Source: Gayadomonas joobiniege G7
Lineage (GTDB): Bacteria; Pseudomonadota; Gammaproteobacteria; Enterobacterales; Alteromonadaceae
DNA: 64,000 bases
Direction of reading: 5' to 3'
NCBI RefSeq assembly: GCF_000300815.1
Contig: NZ_AMRX01000008.1
Location: 1-64,000, forward strand
Positions 18,942 through 26,742 of the stretch are shown here, piece after piece (positions within the stretch are counted from its first letter, which is position 1; the number at the start of each line of letters is the position of its first letter). Position numbers and translations under genes: made by a program. A model generated the notes under the pieces. It was not told the DNA's origin and searched no databases. It saw nothing but the letters and a program-made list of their open reading frames with translations.

Positions 18942-20072
18942 GCCGCTTGTCCTATCGCGCGCAAACTTGGGATCCCAAAGTTTGAACCCTATTTTAAGAT
19001 AAAAGATTATTTGGCAACGCACAACGTGGTTGTACGATCTTCCAATTATGAATTATACGCCGACTTATCCGATCGAATGATGAATATTATTGGTCGTTAC
19101 TGCAGCAATCAGCATGTTTATAGTATTGACGAGTCTTTCTTGCACTTTACCGGGCAAGTTAACTGGCATGAATTAGGACGGGAAATACGGCAGTCAGTAT
19201 GGCAAGAAGTAAAATTGCCAGTTGGTGTAGGCTTTGGTATTACACCAACGCTTGCAAAAGCGGCTAATCACGCAGCTAAAAAACTTGATGGATATGAGGG
19301 GATTGCTGTCATTAAGGATGCAAACGACGCTATATCCATTTTAAAGCAAATGAAATTATCAGACGTTTGGGGCATTGGCTCTAAGTTATCTAAAAAGCTG
19401 GAACTACTTGGTTTACAGAATGCGTATGACCTAGCTCAGCAAGCGCCGCGTCAAATGCGCAGATTTCATAGTATTGTACTCGAAAAGACAGTTAGAGAGT
19501 TAAATGGGGAAGTTTGTTTCAGCTGGGAGGATGTGAAGCAAGATAAGAGAGAGATTTTTTCAACCCGAAGTTTCGGAAAGAGAATTACTGATAAATACAG
19601 TTTAAAAACAGCTTTAAACGCACATGCTGATATTGTCGGCCGAAAACTCAGAAAACAGGGGGCGTTGGTCAAAAAGCTAATGATCTTTGCTCACAATTCA
19701 CCTTATGACACTCAGTTTATAAAGCGAAGCTTTTTATATGAATTTGCGATGCCAACTTCTGACACTATTGTCATTGCGAACGCTGTCAGTAGCACTTTAG
19801 AAAAATTATTCATTCCTAATGTACAGTTTTTTAAGTGCGGTATAGGCGCGATAGAGTTACACACTGCTAGCTTCACACAGCTTAGTCTGCTCGACAAAAG
19901 TTTAGATAAACCTGCGGTTATGCAGGTATATGATCAAATAAACAGCAGATACGGCATAGGGACAACTTTTACCGCAAGCAGCAGTATGACCGAAAAGTGG
20001 CGTATGAGAAGAGATTTTCTGTCGCCTCAATACACCACCAGATGGGCGCATATACCTCAAATTAGTTGTTGA
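18942..20072 (+). pseudogene. umuC: umuC-like Y-family polymerase, 5'-truncated
   Basis: UmuC similarity begins abruptly near 18942-18950 (CPIARKLGIPKFEPYF) and runs in one frame to the normal C-terminus (SPQYTTRW). The catalytic start of the palm, with its D-x-N-S-F-Y metal-binding segment (about 45 residues), is missing and no umuD precedes it. A TTG at 19011 could open a shorter product, but that would lack the first catalytic Asp. The YSIDESF motif with the other acidic residues remains. Best read as a decayed polymerase V subunit gene brought in or damaged during island assembly. Confidence 0.85.
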
Positions 20073-20317
20073 TACCTTTGTTTGCGCGCTTAGGCTGCTC
20101 AATTGCGATAAAAGTGCCAGAAGTCGATTAACCTCAAGAATACAAAATCCTCGTCCGGGATCCGCTCAAGTGTCAATCCAATGTTCGTTTTATGGGGCTA
20201 GTAATTCCTTTCAAATCTAATGCTGGTGAGTACAGAGGTTATTCACGAAAATCTTGGTCTTACACAACGAAGGGTATGTAATAACAATTAACGAATCCCT
20301 TAATGATAGTCGGGTGT

Positions 20318-20395
20318 GGCACTGAACTGGCACTTCATGGCATTGAACTGGCACTTCATGGCACTTGGAGTGCCATCAAGTGCCAGTTCAGTGCC
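20318..20395. repeat. Nested direct and inverted repeat, 20-bp-stem hairpin
   Basis: A 20-base unit (TGAACTGGCACTTCATGGCA) occurs twice in tandem at 20323 and 20344. The second copy pairs with 20371-20390 across a 7-base loop with a single mismatch. The outer 25 bases (20318-20342 against 20371-20395) pair with one mismatch. The stem is too long and GC-moderate for a typical terminator and has no T tract. Confidence 0.85.
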
Positions 20396-20442
20396 TCTTA
20401 AAAGGGTGCCATTGCTTGGTAGTAATCTGTCACCTTATTTTT

Positions 20443-20478
20443 GTTATAACAGTTATAATGGTTATAATAGTTATAATA
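20443..20478 (+). repeat. Four 9-bp tandem repeats GTTATAAYR
   Basis: GTTATAACA, GTTATAATG, GTTATAATA, GTTATAATA in direct succession. A single copy of GTTATAATA recurs at about 21405, upstream of intI. Iteron-like in appearance, but no replication gene is present. Confidence 0.7.
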
Positions 20479-20611
20479 ATACCACAAAAGCAGAAAACTG
20501 AAAATCGAAAATAAATAAAAAAATGTAAGTGATTGTTAGAGAACTGTTTTTACCCTATTTATATTTTCGAATTTTATAAAAAAGTGTTTTTTGGGGGAGC
20601 TTTTAGGTCAT

Positions 20612-20635
20612 AAAAAGCCAATTTTTGGCTTTTTT
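20612..20635 (+). terminator. Rho-independent-type hairpin
   Basis: AAAAGCCAA pairs with TTGGCTTTT across a short loop and is followed by T residues. No gene ends directly upstream, so it may be a relic. Confidence 0.5.
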
Positions 20636-21115
20636 GGCATGGAAAATGGCTTTTCGGGTCAGAACTTTTCGGTCATAAGGGAATTATTTTTTAGTTTGCT
20701 ACATAGGTAGTTTGTGTGGGCGTTTGAACTTTACTGTGGGTACTGAAGGATAGTTATAGCGCGATTCGACTAAAATTATGGATACACCTATATAAAGATA
20801 AAGCTAAATATGGTGAATAATGCTCATGTACCATGTAAGTAACGTAAATTTAACCCACGAACTATGAGTACCCATTCGGATATGGCAATGCTGATATCAA
20901 AAACTAATACTATGCTTTTGCGTGGGGATCAAATTAGACATTAAACCACTCCAATGTCAGAAATGAGCGAGAAGCAGATCTTAGTTAGCTTTTGGTTGAG
21001 CGTCGACTCTCAGACTCAAAGTAGACACTTGGTTTTCTATCAGAATTTTGAAGACTTCAGTATGCCAGATCAAGCGGGCTGCGAGCATAACCAAATTTAG
21101 AACCAATAACATATG

Positions 21116-21365
21116 AAAATCAATGTCTTTAATTCGCAATCTGAGTGCCTCATTTATTCTTAAGCCAGCACCAAACAATAGACTCGCTATGATTTGATAT
21201 TTACCCGACAGATTAGAAATAATTAACATGGCTTCTTGAGTGTTTAAAACCGTTAAAGCGAATAAAGGCACGAACCCAATGCAAATAAGATTTTTCGGTT
21301 GCATAGCTATAATGCTTGGTTCTGAGTTCAGTTCTAATTGACTCGATAAATTGAGATTTAGCCAC
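21116..21365 (-). pseudogene. intI: Integron integrase intI remnant with internal deletion
   Basis: From GTG 21365, 8 bp after GGAGG, the minus strand encodes [20 protein letters not shown] and [17 protein letters not shown], the classic IntI N-terminus. Near 21245 it jumps frame into [14 protein letters not shown] and [20 protein letters not shown], which is the start of the IntI catalytic domain. More than 100 codons between these blocks are gone. Everything after KDIDF, including the HxxR and Tyr catalytic residues, is also missing. It sits in the canonical divergent position to the cassettes. Confidence 0.9.
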
Positions 21366-21699
21366 CAATAAATCCTCCAATCAATATTGCTGTTTATTTA
21401 TACAGTTATAATAGAGGTATGCCAAAAACTCAAATTAATTCTCGCTTTGTTTTTTAACAAGGTATCGGTTTTATGCAAATTAAATGTTTTAATAATATGA
21501 TTTTTTTGTTTTTTTTATTACAATGAGTTTGAATAACGACCCTATATTTGGCTCGTTATGCAAGTTGGCTCGGTTTCTTTCCTAAAAGTTCTTATTGCTT
21601 TTGGGCGAGTTAATGCTTAAGTTTATGAAATGATTAATTTAAACTGCATTAGAATGGCATTTATAGACTCAATGTTAAAAAGTTCTATACGCTCTTCTA
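21366..21699. other. intI-cassette intergenic region, candidate attI
   Basis: About 330 bp, AT-rich, without a gene. It includes the LexA box and a core-like GTTATGC at 21555-21561, which would be the attI/first-cassette crossover. No large palindrome surrounds that core, as expected of attI rather than attC. The exact attI limits cannot be fixed by eye. Confidence 0.5.
21390..21405 (-). promoter_or_regulatory. LexA (SOS) box upstream of intI
   Basis: CTGTTTATTTATACAG fits CTGT-N8-ACAG exactly and lies 25 bp before the intI start codon. LexA control of integron integrases is established in Vibrio and for class 1 integrons. The box has outlived the gene it controlled. Confidence 0.8.
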
Positions 21700-22719
21700 A
21701 TGATTAAGATGTTAAATTTTAGGAGCATAGCCGTTAAGATTTTAGTTTTAGGTGGAACTGGATTTATAGGCAGACATATTGTTCAAATGTGTTTGGAAAA
21801 CAATCATGAAGTCAGCGTCTTTAGTCGTGGATTAAAAGAAAATATATTTCCAACCCAAGTTAAAATCTTTTTAGGGGATAGAGATTTTGATATTAAAGCC
21901 CTTCGTGCCTGTGGTGAGGAGTGGGATGTATGCATTGATCTAAGCGGGTATACAATAAATGCTGTAAACCAATCTGTTTCGTGTTTTTTTGACAAGATCA
22001 AACATTACGTTTACATAAGTGCTATTCGGGTTTTTAAACCTATGAAAGATACTCCTTTAACTGAAGAAAGTGAAAAAGTAGAGTATCTAATTAGAGATCC
22101 TGCTGAGATTAATAATGAAACTTATGGAAGACTTAAAGTTTCCTGCGAAAAAATAATAGAAAAAATTTTTAAAAATAACCATACCATTATTCGACCCCAA
22201 GTTGTAGTTGGTGCAGGTGATCTATCTGGTCGATTGGCCTATTGGATTTTAAGAAGTAGAAGTAATGAAAAATCTTTGTTGCCTGGAGACGGGACCGATT
22301 ATATACAATTTGTTGATGTTCGAGACATGTCAAAATTTATATTAAATGTAATTCAAAATAAGATTTATGGAAATTTCAATTTGGCCGGACATAGAATGCA
22401 GTGGTCAAGATTTTGTGAGAAAATCTGCTTTAATAATGGCGTGTGGGTAAAGTTAGACGAAAATGAACTTACTTTTCGTGAATTACCGCTCTATCGAAAG
22501 TCTGGAACAAATGACGCGTCGTTCATGAATGTCTGTAACAAAAAAGCTTTACGTAACGGTTTAACTTTAAGTGATATTAACTCCACAATTCATAGCTTTT
22601 GTAATTGGATTGAAAAATGTGAAGTAGAGAATGGAATTTTACCTTATCTTAATAAAGAACACCTATCATTAGAAAAAGAGCTAGACATTATTAGCAAAAA
22701 ACGAGCGACTAAAATTTAA
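21700..22719 (+). CDS. Cassette 1: NAD-dependent epimerase/dehydratase-like protein
   Basis: 339 residues in an extended-SDR fold: GGTGFIG (18-24) for the cofactor and YGRLK (Y142, K146) as catalytic pair. The region after 150 (TIIRPQVVVGAGD, FVDVRDMSKFI) is typical of nucleotide-sugar epimerases or reductases. The start is uncertain: homology begins at VKILVLGG, 11 residues in, and ATG 21700 or 21709 are the only conventional starts. More AT-rich than its neighbours, consistent with cassette origin. Substrate unknown. Confidence 0.8.
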   Translation: MIKMLNFRSIAVKILVLGGTGFIGRHIVQMCLENNHEVSVFSRGLKENIFPTQVKIFLGDRDFDIKALRACGEEWDVCIDLSGYTINAVNQSVSCFFDKIKHYVYISAIRVFKPMKDTPLTEESEKVEYLIRDPAEINNETYGRLKVSCEKIIEKIFKNNHTIIRPQVVVGAGDLSGRLAYWILRSRSNEKSLLPGDGTDYIQFVDVRDMSKFILNVIQNKIYGNFNLAGHRMQWSRFCEKICFNNGVWVKLDENELTFRELPLYRKSGTNDASFMNVCNKKALRNGLTLSDINSTIHSFCNWIEKCEVENGILPYLNKEHLSLEKELDIISKKRATKI

Positions 22720-22812
22720 CAATCGCATTAAGGCGGAACCCAAAAGCTTGCCTTGATTCGTACCTCACCAATTTTAGCCAAGCATTTTGTTCCGCTTATG
22801 CGGGCGTTATGC
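22713..22812 (+). repeat. attC site of cassette 1
   Basis: Begins at the gene's stop (ATTTAAC core) and ends at GTTATGC (22806-22812). Inner arms AAGGCGGAAC and GTTCCGCTTA pair, as do AAAAGCTTG and CAAGCATTTT, with bulges as expected for a single-strand-folded attC. Confidence 0.75.
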
Positions 22813-22824
22813 GTATGGAGATCT

Positions 22825-23181
22825 ATGCGGGTACTAATTGGTTTGATTATTTTTGTATCGAGCTTCGCTAAGGCAATTGATGCATGTCAGGAGCACAATT
22901 ATTGCCCACCACAAGGGATGGTACATGTTATGGTTTCCCCAAAAATTGCAGGAGAAAACAGGAAGCTATGTGATGGCGCGTCATTTTCTGTCAGCTTCTC
23001 ACTTAAAATGGGAATGCCCACCAACATATTAGTAGAGTCTGGTCCTGAACCTCTTAGGCTCGCAATTGTAGAAAGTTTCAAAAAATGGCGTTTTGGTGCT
23101 GTCGGGGAGGTTCAGAGGGCAGTTGAAAGCTTCACGTTAACATCAGCGTGCTCAATTCAGGAACCGACGGCTCCGTGGTAG
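22825..23181 (+). CDS. Cassette 2: small secreted TonB-C-like protein
   Basis: 118 residues from ATG 22825, four bases after GGAG; the frame is open further upstream, but that part is attC sequence. A signal peptide (FVSSFAKA) precedes a mature part of about 100 residues with four cysteines. The stretch SVSFSLKMGMPTNILVESGP plus AIVESFKKWRFGA resembles the C-terminal TonB/energy-transducer fold, but there is no membrane anchor or Pro-rich linker. Perhaps a periplasmic binding or decoy domain. Function unknown. Confidence 0.65.
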   Translation: MRVLIGLIIFVSSFAKAIDACQEHNYCPPQGMVHVMVSPKIAGENRKLCDGASFSVSFSLKMGMPTNILVESGPEPLRLAIVESFKKWRFGAVGEVQRAVESFTLTSACSIQEPTAPW

Positions 23182-23185
23182 TCAC

Positions 23186-23269
23186 GCATAACAAGGTGGT
23201 GTTGTCGCCTGCGGCTGGGACTGTCATTCCGCTAGCGCTCCATGCCAGCCCCAAACCACGGCGTTATGT
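23186..23269 (+). repeat. attC site of cassette 2
   Basis: GCATAAC at 23186 and GTTATGT at 23263 bound 84 bp with internal complementarity (GGCTGGGACT region against GCCAGCCCC). Confidence 0.8.
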
Positions 23270-23287
23270 CTCAGAAGGAATTGATAA

Positions 23288-23671
23288 ATGCGGTTAACTT
23301 TTTTACTACTTCTATTAGTCAATTTTGGCTGTCTTGCCTCATCTTGCATAGTCACCGATGAAATGCGCGAGCAGTTTAATTTCAAACATGGTGAAAAAGT
23401 TACTATTGATACAACCCTTAGAGATTCGAACTTCTCTGTAACTATAAAATTACCAGAGAGTATTGAAGGTCAAAGTTCTTATTCAGTATGGCTGGTATCA
23501 GACAGCCTTGAGGAACCAACCTTCATCTTCCCCTTAGATTTGTATGAAGAAGATAACCGAGCTATGGCGTGGTATGAAATAGATGCAGGACTTGTGAGAA
23601 AGCACTTTGTAGTAGTCAGCTTAAAAGACTCTTGTGCTCCAAGCCTGTTCAAGGAAGTTTTTTACCAATGA
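23288..23671 (+). CDS. Cassette 3: small secreted protein of unknown function
   Basis: 127 residues from ATG 23288 after AAGGAA. A clear signal peptide (LLLLLVNFGCLASS) is followed by a soluble beta-rich sequence with two or three cysteines. I do not recognise a family. The stop codon lies 1 bp before the next attC, the tight packing usual in cassettes. Confidence 0.65.
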   Translation: MRLTFLLLLLVNFGCLASSCIVTDEMREQFNFKHGEKVTIDTTLRDSNFSVTIKLPESIEGQSSYSVWLVSDSLEEPTFIFPLDLYEEDNRAMAWYEIDAGLVRKHFVVVSLKDSCAPSLFKEVFYQ

Positions 23672-23672
23672 G

Positions 23673-23781
23673 ACATAACAAAAAAATCAAGTCACTCACT
23701 TCGTTCGCTGGGACGCATACACGTGGGGCGGCTTCGCCAATTATGCCCCACATGTATGCGCCCCTTATTTAAAAGTTATGC
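23673..23781 (+). repeat. attC site of cassette 3
   Basis: ACATAAC at 23673 and GTTATGC at 23775. The core stem GCATACACGTGGGGC pairs with GCCCCACATGTATGC with one mismatch, and TTCGTTCGCTGGGAC is the left-arm motif seen in Shewanella/Pseudoalteromonas attC sites. Confidence 0.88.
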
Positions 23782-23831
23782 TTTTGTAAGTTAATCTAGC
23801 TTTATTTATCAATAAAAAGGAAATAAAAAGA

Positions 23832-24650
23832 ATGAAAAAGAAGTTTATAGTGCTAGCGATAGTAAGTATGTTTATGACTGGTTGTGCTACGGTAAAGTAT
23901 CAATCACCACCACCGATTGCCACAAACCATGTAACACATGAAGTAGCTAAATCTGATTTACTAGCACAAACTAATCATACACTAATGCACTTAAATCAAA
24001 GTGGAGATATTTTATACCAACAAAACTTTGGCGGCGGCGGAGCTGGAGTTGGAATTTTATTAGGTCCAATTGGTGTAATGGCAAATACTGCTGCGATAAA
24101 ATCGAATACTGAAGATGATGTTGAAGTTTTAAAAGAAAAGTTGGTGTTTAATCCTAGTGAATTACTCAAACGATCAACTGATAAGCACCAATTTGAGCTT
24201 ACAAGTGGCAATGCTGATTCAATAAAGTTAAGTCCTTATATATATGTATCTAAAACAGAAAATGAACAGCTGCTTTTTGCTTCTGCTCTTATTGTAGAAA
24301 CCGAACCGGGTAAAAATAGTAACTGGCTTGGAAAGTACATGTATCAAACCTCGTTAAAAATGGCGAAATCAGATATTGCCGACGGGGTAAGTCAGGAAGA
24401 ATATGCTCTGTTGAAATCTGCATTAGAAAACGGCTTTGATGAGTTAATTCGCTTATATTCTGAAGATAGAAAAGGAAGTCTAAAAACAGAACAAGCATTA
24501 ACGTTTATTAGTGATTTTGTTAGCCCAAGGTTCAACATTGAAATGGTAGGGGATCTAATACCTAGCGATGCAAACCGAGTTAATATCAGAACTGTTGGTG
24601 GTATTTATTCCCTTCCGAGAGATTCTGTTGAAGTAAAGTTTAAAAAATAA
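23832..24650 (+). CDS. Cassette 4: lipoprotein of unknown function
   Basis: 272 residues from ATG 23832. The lipobox M-T-G-C sets the lipid cysteine at residue 18. A glycine-rich hydrophobic stretch (FGGGGAGVGILLGPIGVMAN, about 66-85) could insert in a membrane; the rest is soluble and helical. No family recognised. Cassette-borne lipoproteins are frequent in environmental integrons. Confidence 0.7.
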   Translation: MKKKFIVLAIVSMFMTGCATVKYQSPPPIATNHVTHEVAKSDLLAQTNHTLMHLNQSGDILYQQNFGGGGAGVGILLGPIGVMANTAAIKSNTEDDVEVLKEKLVFNPSELLKRSTDKHQFELTSGNADSIKLSPYIYVSKTENEQLLFASALIVETEPGKNSNWLGKYMYQTSLKMAKSDIADGVSQEEYALLKSALENGFDELIRLYSEDRKGSLKTEQALTFISDFVSPRFNIEMVGDLIPSDANRVNIRTVGGIYSLPRDSVEVKFKK

Positions 24651-24653
24651 AAA

Positions 24654-24737
24654 ACATAAAAAGGCGCTGTTGTCGCCGCTATCGCGGCTGGGGCGGCTTA
24701 CGCTGCGCTTCAGCTGCCCCAAAGCTTTGCGTTAAAC
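24654..24737 (+). repeat. attC site of cassette 4
   Basis: Ends at the perfect core GTTAAAC (24731-24737). GGGGCGGCT pairs with AGCTGCCCC, and CGCGGCTGGGGC parallels the stem motif of the other sites. The left core (around ACATAAA) is degenerate. Confidence 0.72.
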
Positions 24738-24760
24738 TTGTATTTCCGTATTAAAATTAA

Positions 24761-24784
24761 GTCGGCTATCTGGCTTTAGCCGAC
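24761..24784 (-). terminator. Hairpin downstream of the patatin C-terminal half
   Basis: GTCGGCTA and TAGCCGAC form an 8-bp stem; on the minus strand it is followed by TTAATTTTAA. It probably terminated the original patatin transcript and marks ancestral sequence next to the cassette array. Confidence 0.5.
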
Positions 24785-24871
24785 ATTACATATCCTAGAG
24801 CCAAACTTCCGCTTTTGGCACAGATCCGTCGTTCAGCTCTAAATTATTTTTGCCCTAAAATGAGACAGAAA

Positions 24872-25492
24872 CTACTTGACCAGTAGAGCTTTTATCTTGG
24901 GCATTACCTCTTTTGTGGCAAGGTATCCTGCTTTAATCGCCCGTGATTTTTCATCAAATGCACCGCTGCTACTCGGTTCAAACGTAGGTGCTATTACAAC
25001 ATCAGCACTGTTCAACTCATCTTGAGATAAACGACAACTCTGCATTCGGAAAGCAGCGAGAGTAATATTACTGGCAGAGATTTCTGGAGCTGTTTGGTTG
25101 TGGCAATAAATATCAACGCCGATGACTTTTTTAGCACCTAAATTTCTAGCAGTGTATACTGGAACTACGCTAAACACCCCTCCATTTAACAAAATATCAC
25201 CTTGATTGTGCACAGGTACAATTGCTCCCGGGATCGTTGATGAGGTTTGCACGGCATGACCTGGGTTTCCAGAACGAATCATGACGGTTTCTTGGGTGGT
25301 TAGATTTGTCTCTGTCACTGCGACAGGAATGGGCAGAGCTGCCAGATCATCGTACTCTACTTGAGTGTTAATCCAATCTGACAGCCTTTTACCGTTGACT
25401 AGCCCTTTTGATGAGACAACAAAATCAGCAATATCCGACATATCTACCTTATCGATGGTTGCTTCTATCTTAGCTAGACTCATTCCTGAGGC
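24872..25492 (-). pseudogene. Patatin-like phospholipase lipoprotein, C-terminal half
   Basis: The frame opens without its start at GCC-TCA-GGA-ATG (ASGM) and continues for about 206 codons. Together with the 94 codons at 15682-15969 this makes a normal 300-residue RssA-like protein. Where patatins have the catalytic Asp (D-G-G/A), this reads LLNGGVFSVVPV, with Asn instead. Upstream of GCCT the sequence becomes unrelated spacer leading to the trx terminator, so no promoter or start for this half is evident. An internal ATG (25483) could in theory be used. Confidence 0.85.
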
Positions 25493-25540
25493 AAAACTTG
25501 ACTGCCTAATTTTGTTGCTGCGAGCTTGTAAACCTGAATG

Positions 25541-25566
25541 AGGGCCCTAAAAAGGTAAGGGCCCTT
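25541..25566 (-). terminator. Terminator of the thioredoxin gene
   Basis: Two AGGGCCCT arms 9 bases apart lie 12 bp downstream of the trx stop, on the minus strand; the loop side carries the T-rich CCTTTTTA. Confidence 0.65.
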
Positions 25567-25577
25567 AATAGATTATA

Positions 25578-25895
25578 TTATGCTTGATCAACAAATGTTT
25601 TAAGCTGCGCCAAAGGCACTGCGCCAACTTTAGTCGCGACTTTTTCACCGTTGTTGAATAATAATAGAGTCGGTATGCCTCTAATGCCATATTCCTGCAT
25701 CAATTCAGGGGCATCGTCAGCATCTACTTTCACGATTTTAATGCTATCGTCTTGCGCGGCCAGCTGCTCAAGGACAGGCGCAACCATTTTACAAGGTCCG
25801 CACCAATCGGCATAAAAATCTACAAGGACTTTACCTGGATGCGATTTAACTTCATCGGCAAAATTTTGTTGAGAAATTTTAGTAACTTTAGACAT
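25578..25895 (-). CDS. trxA: Thioredoxin
   Basis: 105 residues with the active site WCGPC (31-35) and the cis-proline in RGIPTLLLF. Standard thioredoxin length and fold. It reduces protein disulfides and could supply electrons to the thioredoxin-linked ArsC encoded 14 kb away; that link is inference. Single gene with its own terminator. It may not be the main genomic trxA. Confidence 0.93.
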   Translation of the reverse strand: MSKVTKISQQNFADEVKSHPGKVLVDFYADWCGPCKMVAPVLEQLAAQDDSIKIVKVDADDAPELMQEYGIRGIPTLLLFNNGEKVATKVGAVPLAQLKTFVDQA

Positions 25896-26156
25896 ATTTG
25901 ACTCCCAGTTTGTTTAAGTGAGTGTATTGTAACCAAGTTAGTATTAACTGATTAGCCGTATTAATGAAAATCATTGTTCTATTAATGGAATAATAAGAGG
26001 AGACACCACTTTGATGAAAGTGAAACCAGTTTTTTAACGGCTGATTTGCCCCCTTTCAAAAGTCAGACTAAATTTATCAAAGCTTTAGATCGTAAAACTG
26101 AGTGGCTAGTTGAGTAATCAGCCGATATTTTATTTAATTTTTGTTGGGAGTTTTTT

Positions 26157-26618
26157 ATGAGTAGACAATCAAAAGTTCCGGCAGTAACCGTCAGTGCGTT
26201 ATATATTAGTTTGATTATTATTTATTTGTGGTTTGGCGGGATGAAGTTTACTGCTTATGAAGCAAACGCCATTCAAGGATTAGTCAGTAATAGTCCAATA
26301 GTGGCTTGGTTATATGACTTTTTAACCGTGCAACAGGTGGCTTATTTAATCGGAAGTGCAGAGATCGGTATTGCGATTCTATTATCCTGCCGCTTTTTTA
26401 AAGCAAACTTAGCCATGTTAGGTGCGCTGGCTTCAACTGCGACTTTTACACTAACAGCAAGTTTTTTATTTACAACCCCAGGTATTGTTGAACCTGAATT
26501 AGGCTTTCCGGCAATTACGGTAATGCCGGGCCAGTTTTTATTAAAAGATATAGTCTTGTTGACACTCTCTGCCTTTTTAGTTATTGAATCTGCATCAGCG
26601 AATCGTAAATTTGTCTAA
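26157..26618 (+). CDS. RclC/YkgB-family inner membrane protein (DUF417)
   Basis: 153 residues with four hydrophobic helices, the WFGGMKFTAYEANAI segment after helix 1 and GQFLLKDIVLL near the end. Both are hallmarks of the YkgB/RclC family. In E. coli RclC belongs to the reactive-chlorine resistance operon; its exact role is unclear. GGGAG precedes the ATG. A LysR regulator follows 124 bp downstream and may control it. Confidence 0.8.
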   Translation: MSRQSKVPAVTVSALYISLIIIYLWFGGMKFTAYEANAIQGLVSNSPIVAWLYDFLTVQQVAYLIGSAEIGIAILLSCRFFKANLAMLGALASTATFTLTASFLFTTPGIVEPELGFPAITVMPGQFLLKDIVLLTLSAFLVIESASANRKFV

Positions 26619-26742
26619 CTGGTGTTTAACTATTCCTTTTTGTAAGCTCGGGCAGTAATTTTAGCGGTTTTTAAATTAATGATTCAGCTAACTGAGTAAG
26701 TTTGATAGCATTTTAATTAAATCAATTAAATTAGGTTGCTCG

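Larger units (their letters stand above)
20073..21115. other. Non-coding stretch between umuC remnant and intI remnant
   Basis: No convincing gene over about 1 kb. It contains a strong hairpin array (20318-20395), four 9-bp tandem units (20443-20478) and a hairpin followed by T residues (20612-20635). The 61-codon frame that crosses the repeats (20316-20501) merely translates them. From about 20981 to 21115 an open minus-strand frame continues the intI remnant, but it no longer resembles an integrase. Confidence 0.6.
21556..24737 (+). mobile_element. Integron gene-cassette array, four cassettes
   Basis: Four genes on the plus strand are each followed by an 84-110-bp imperfect palindrome ending in a GTTRRRY-like core (GTTATGC, GTTATGT, GTTATGC, GTTAAAC), within a few bases of the stop codons. 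The upstream intI remnant faces the other way. Three of the four attC sites share CTGGGAC or CTGGGGC in the stem, as in Shewanella/Pseudoalteromonas cassettes. Cassettes run approximately 21556-22806, 22807-23263, 23264-23775 and 23776-24731. Confidence 0.85.

Noticed and set aside
20443-20478. Plasmid origin with iterons
   Set aside because: No rep gene, DnaA box cluster or partition genes nearby; the repeats are only 9 bp and AT-rich.
20316-20501. 61-codon open frame with repeated residues
   Set aside because: It is a translation of the repeat array, has no ribosome-binding site and ends in the 9-bp tandem units.
25963-25975. AATGAAAATCATT palindrome upstream of the thioredoxin gene, like half of a Fur box
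   Set aside because: Only 13 bp match and AT-rich palindromes arise easily here; thioredoxin is not a usual Fur target.
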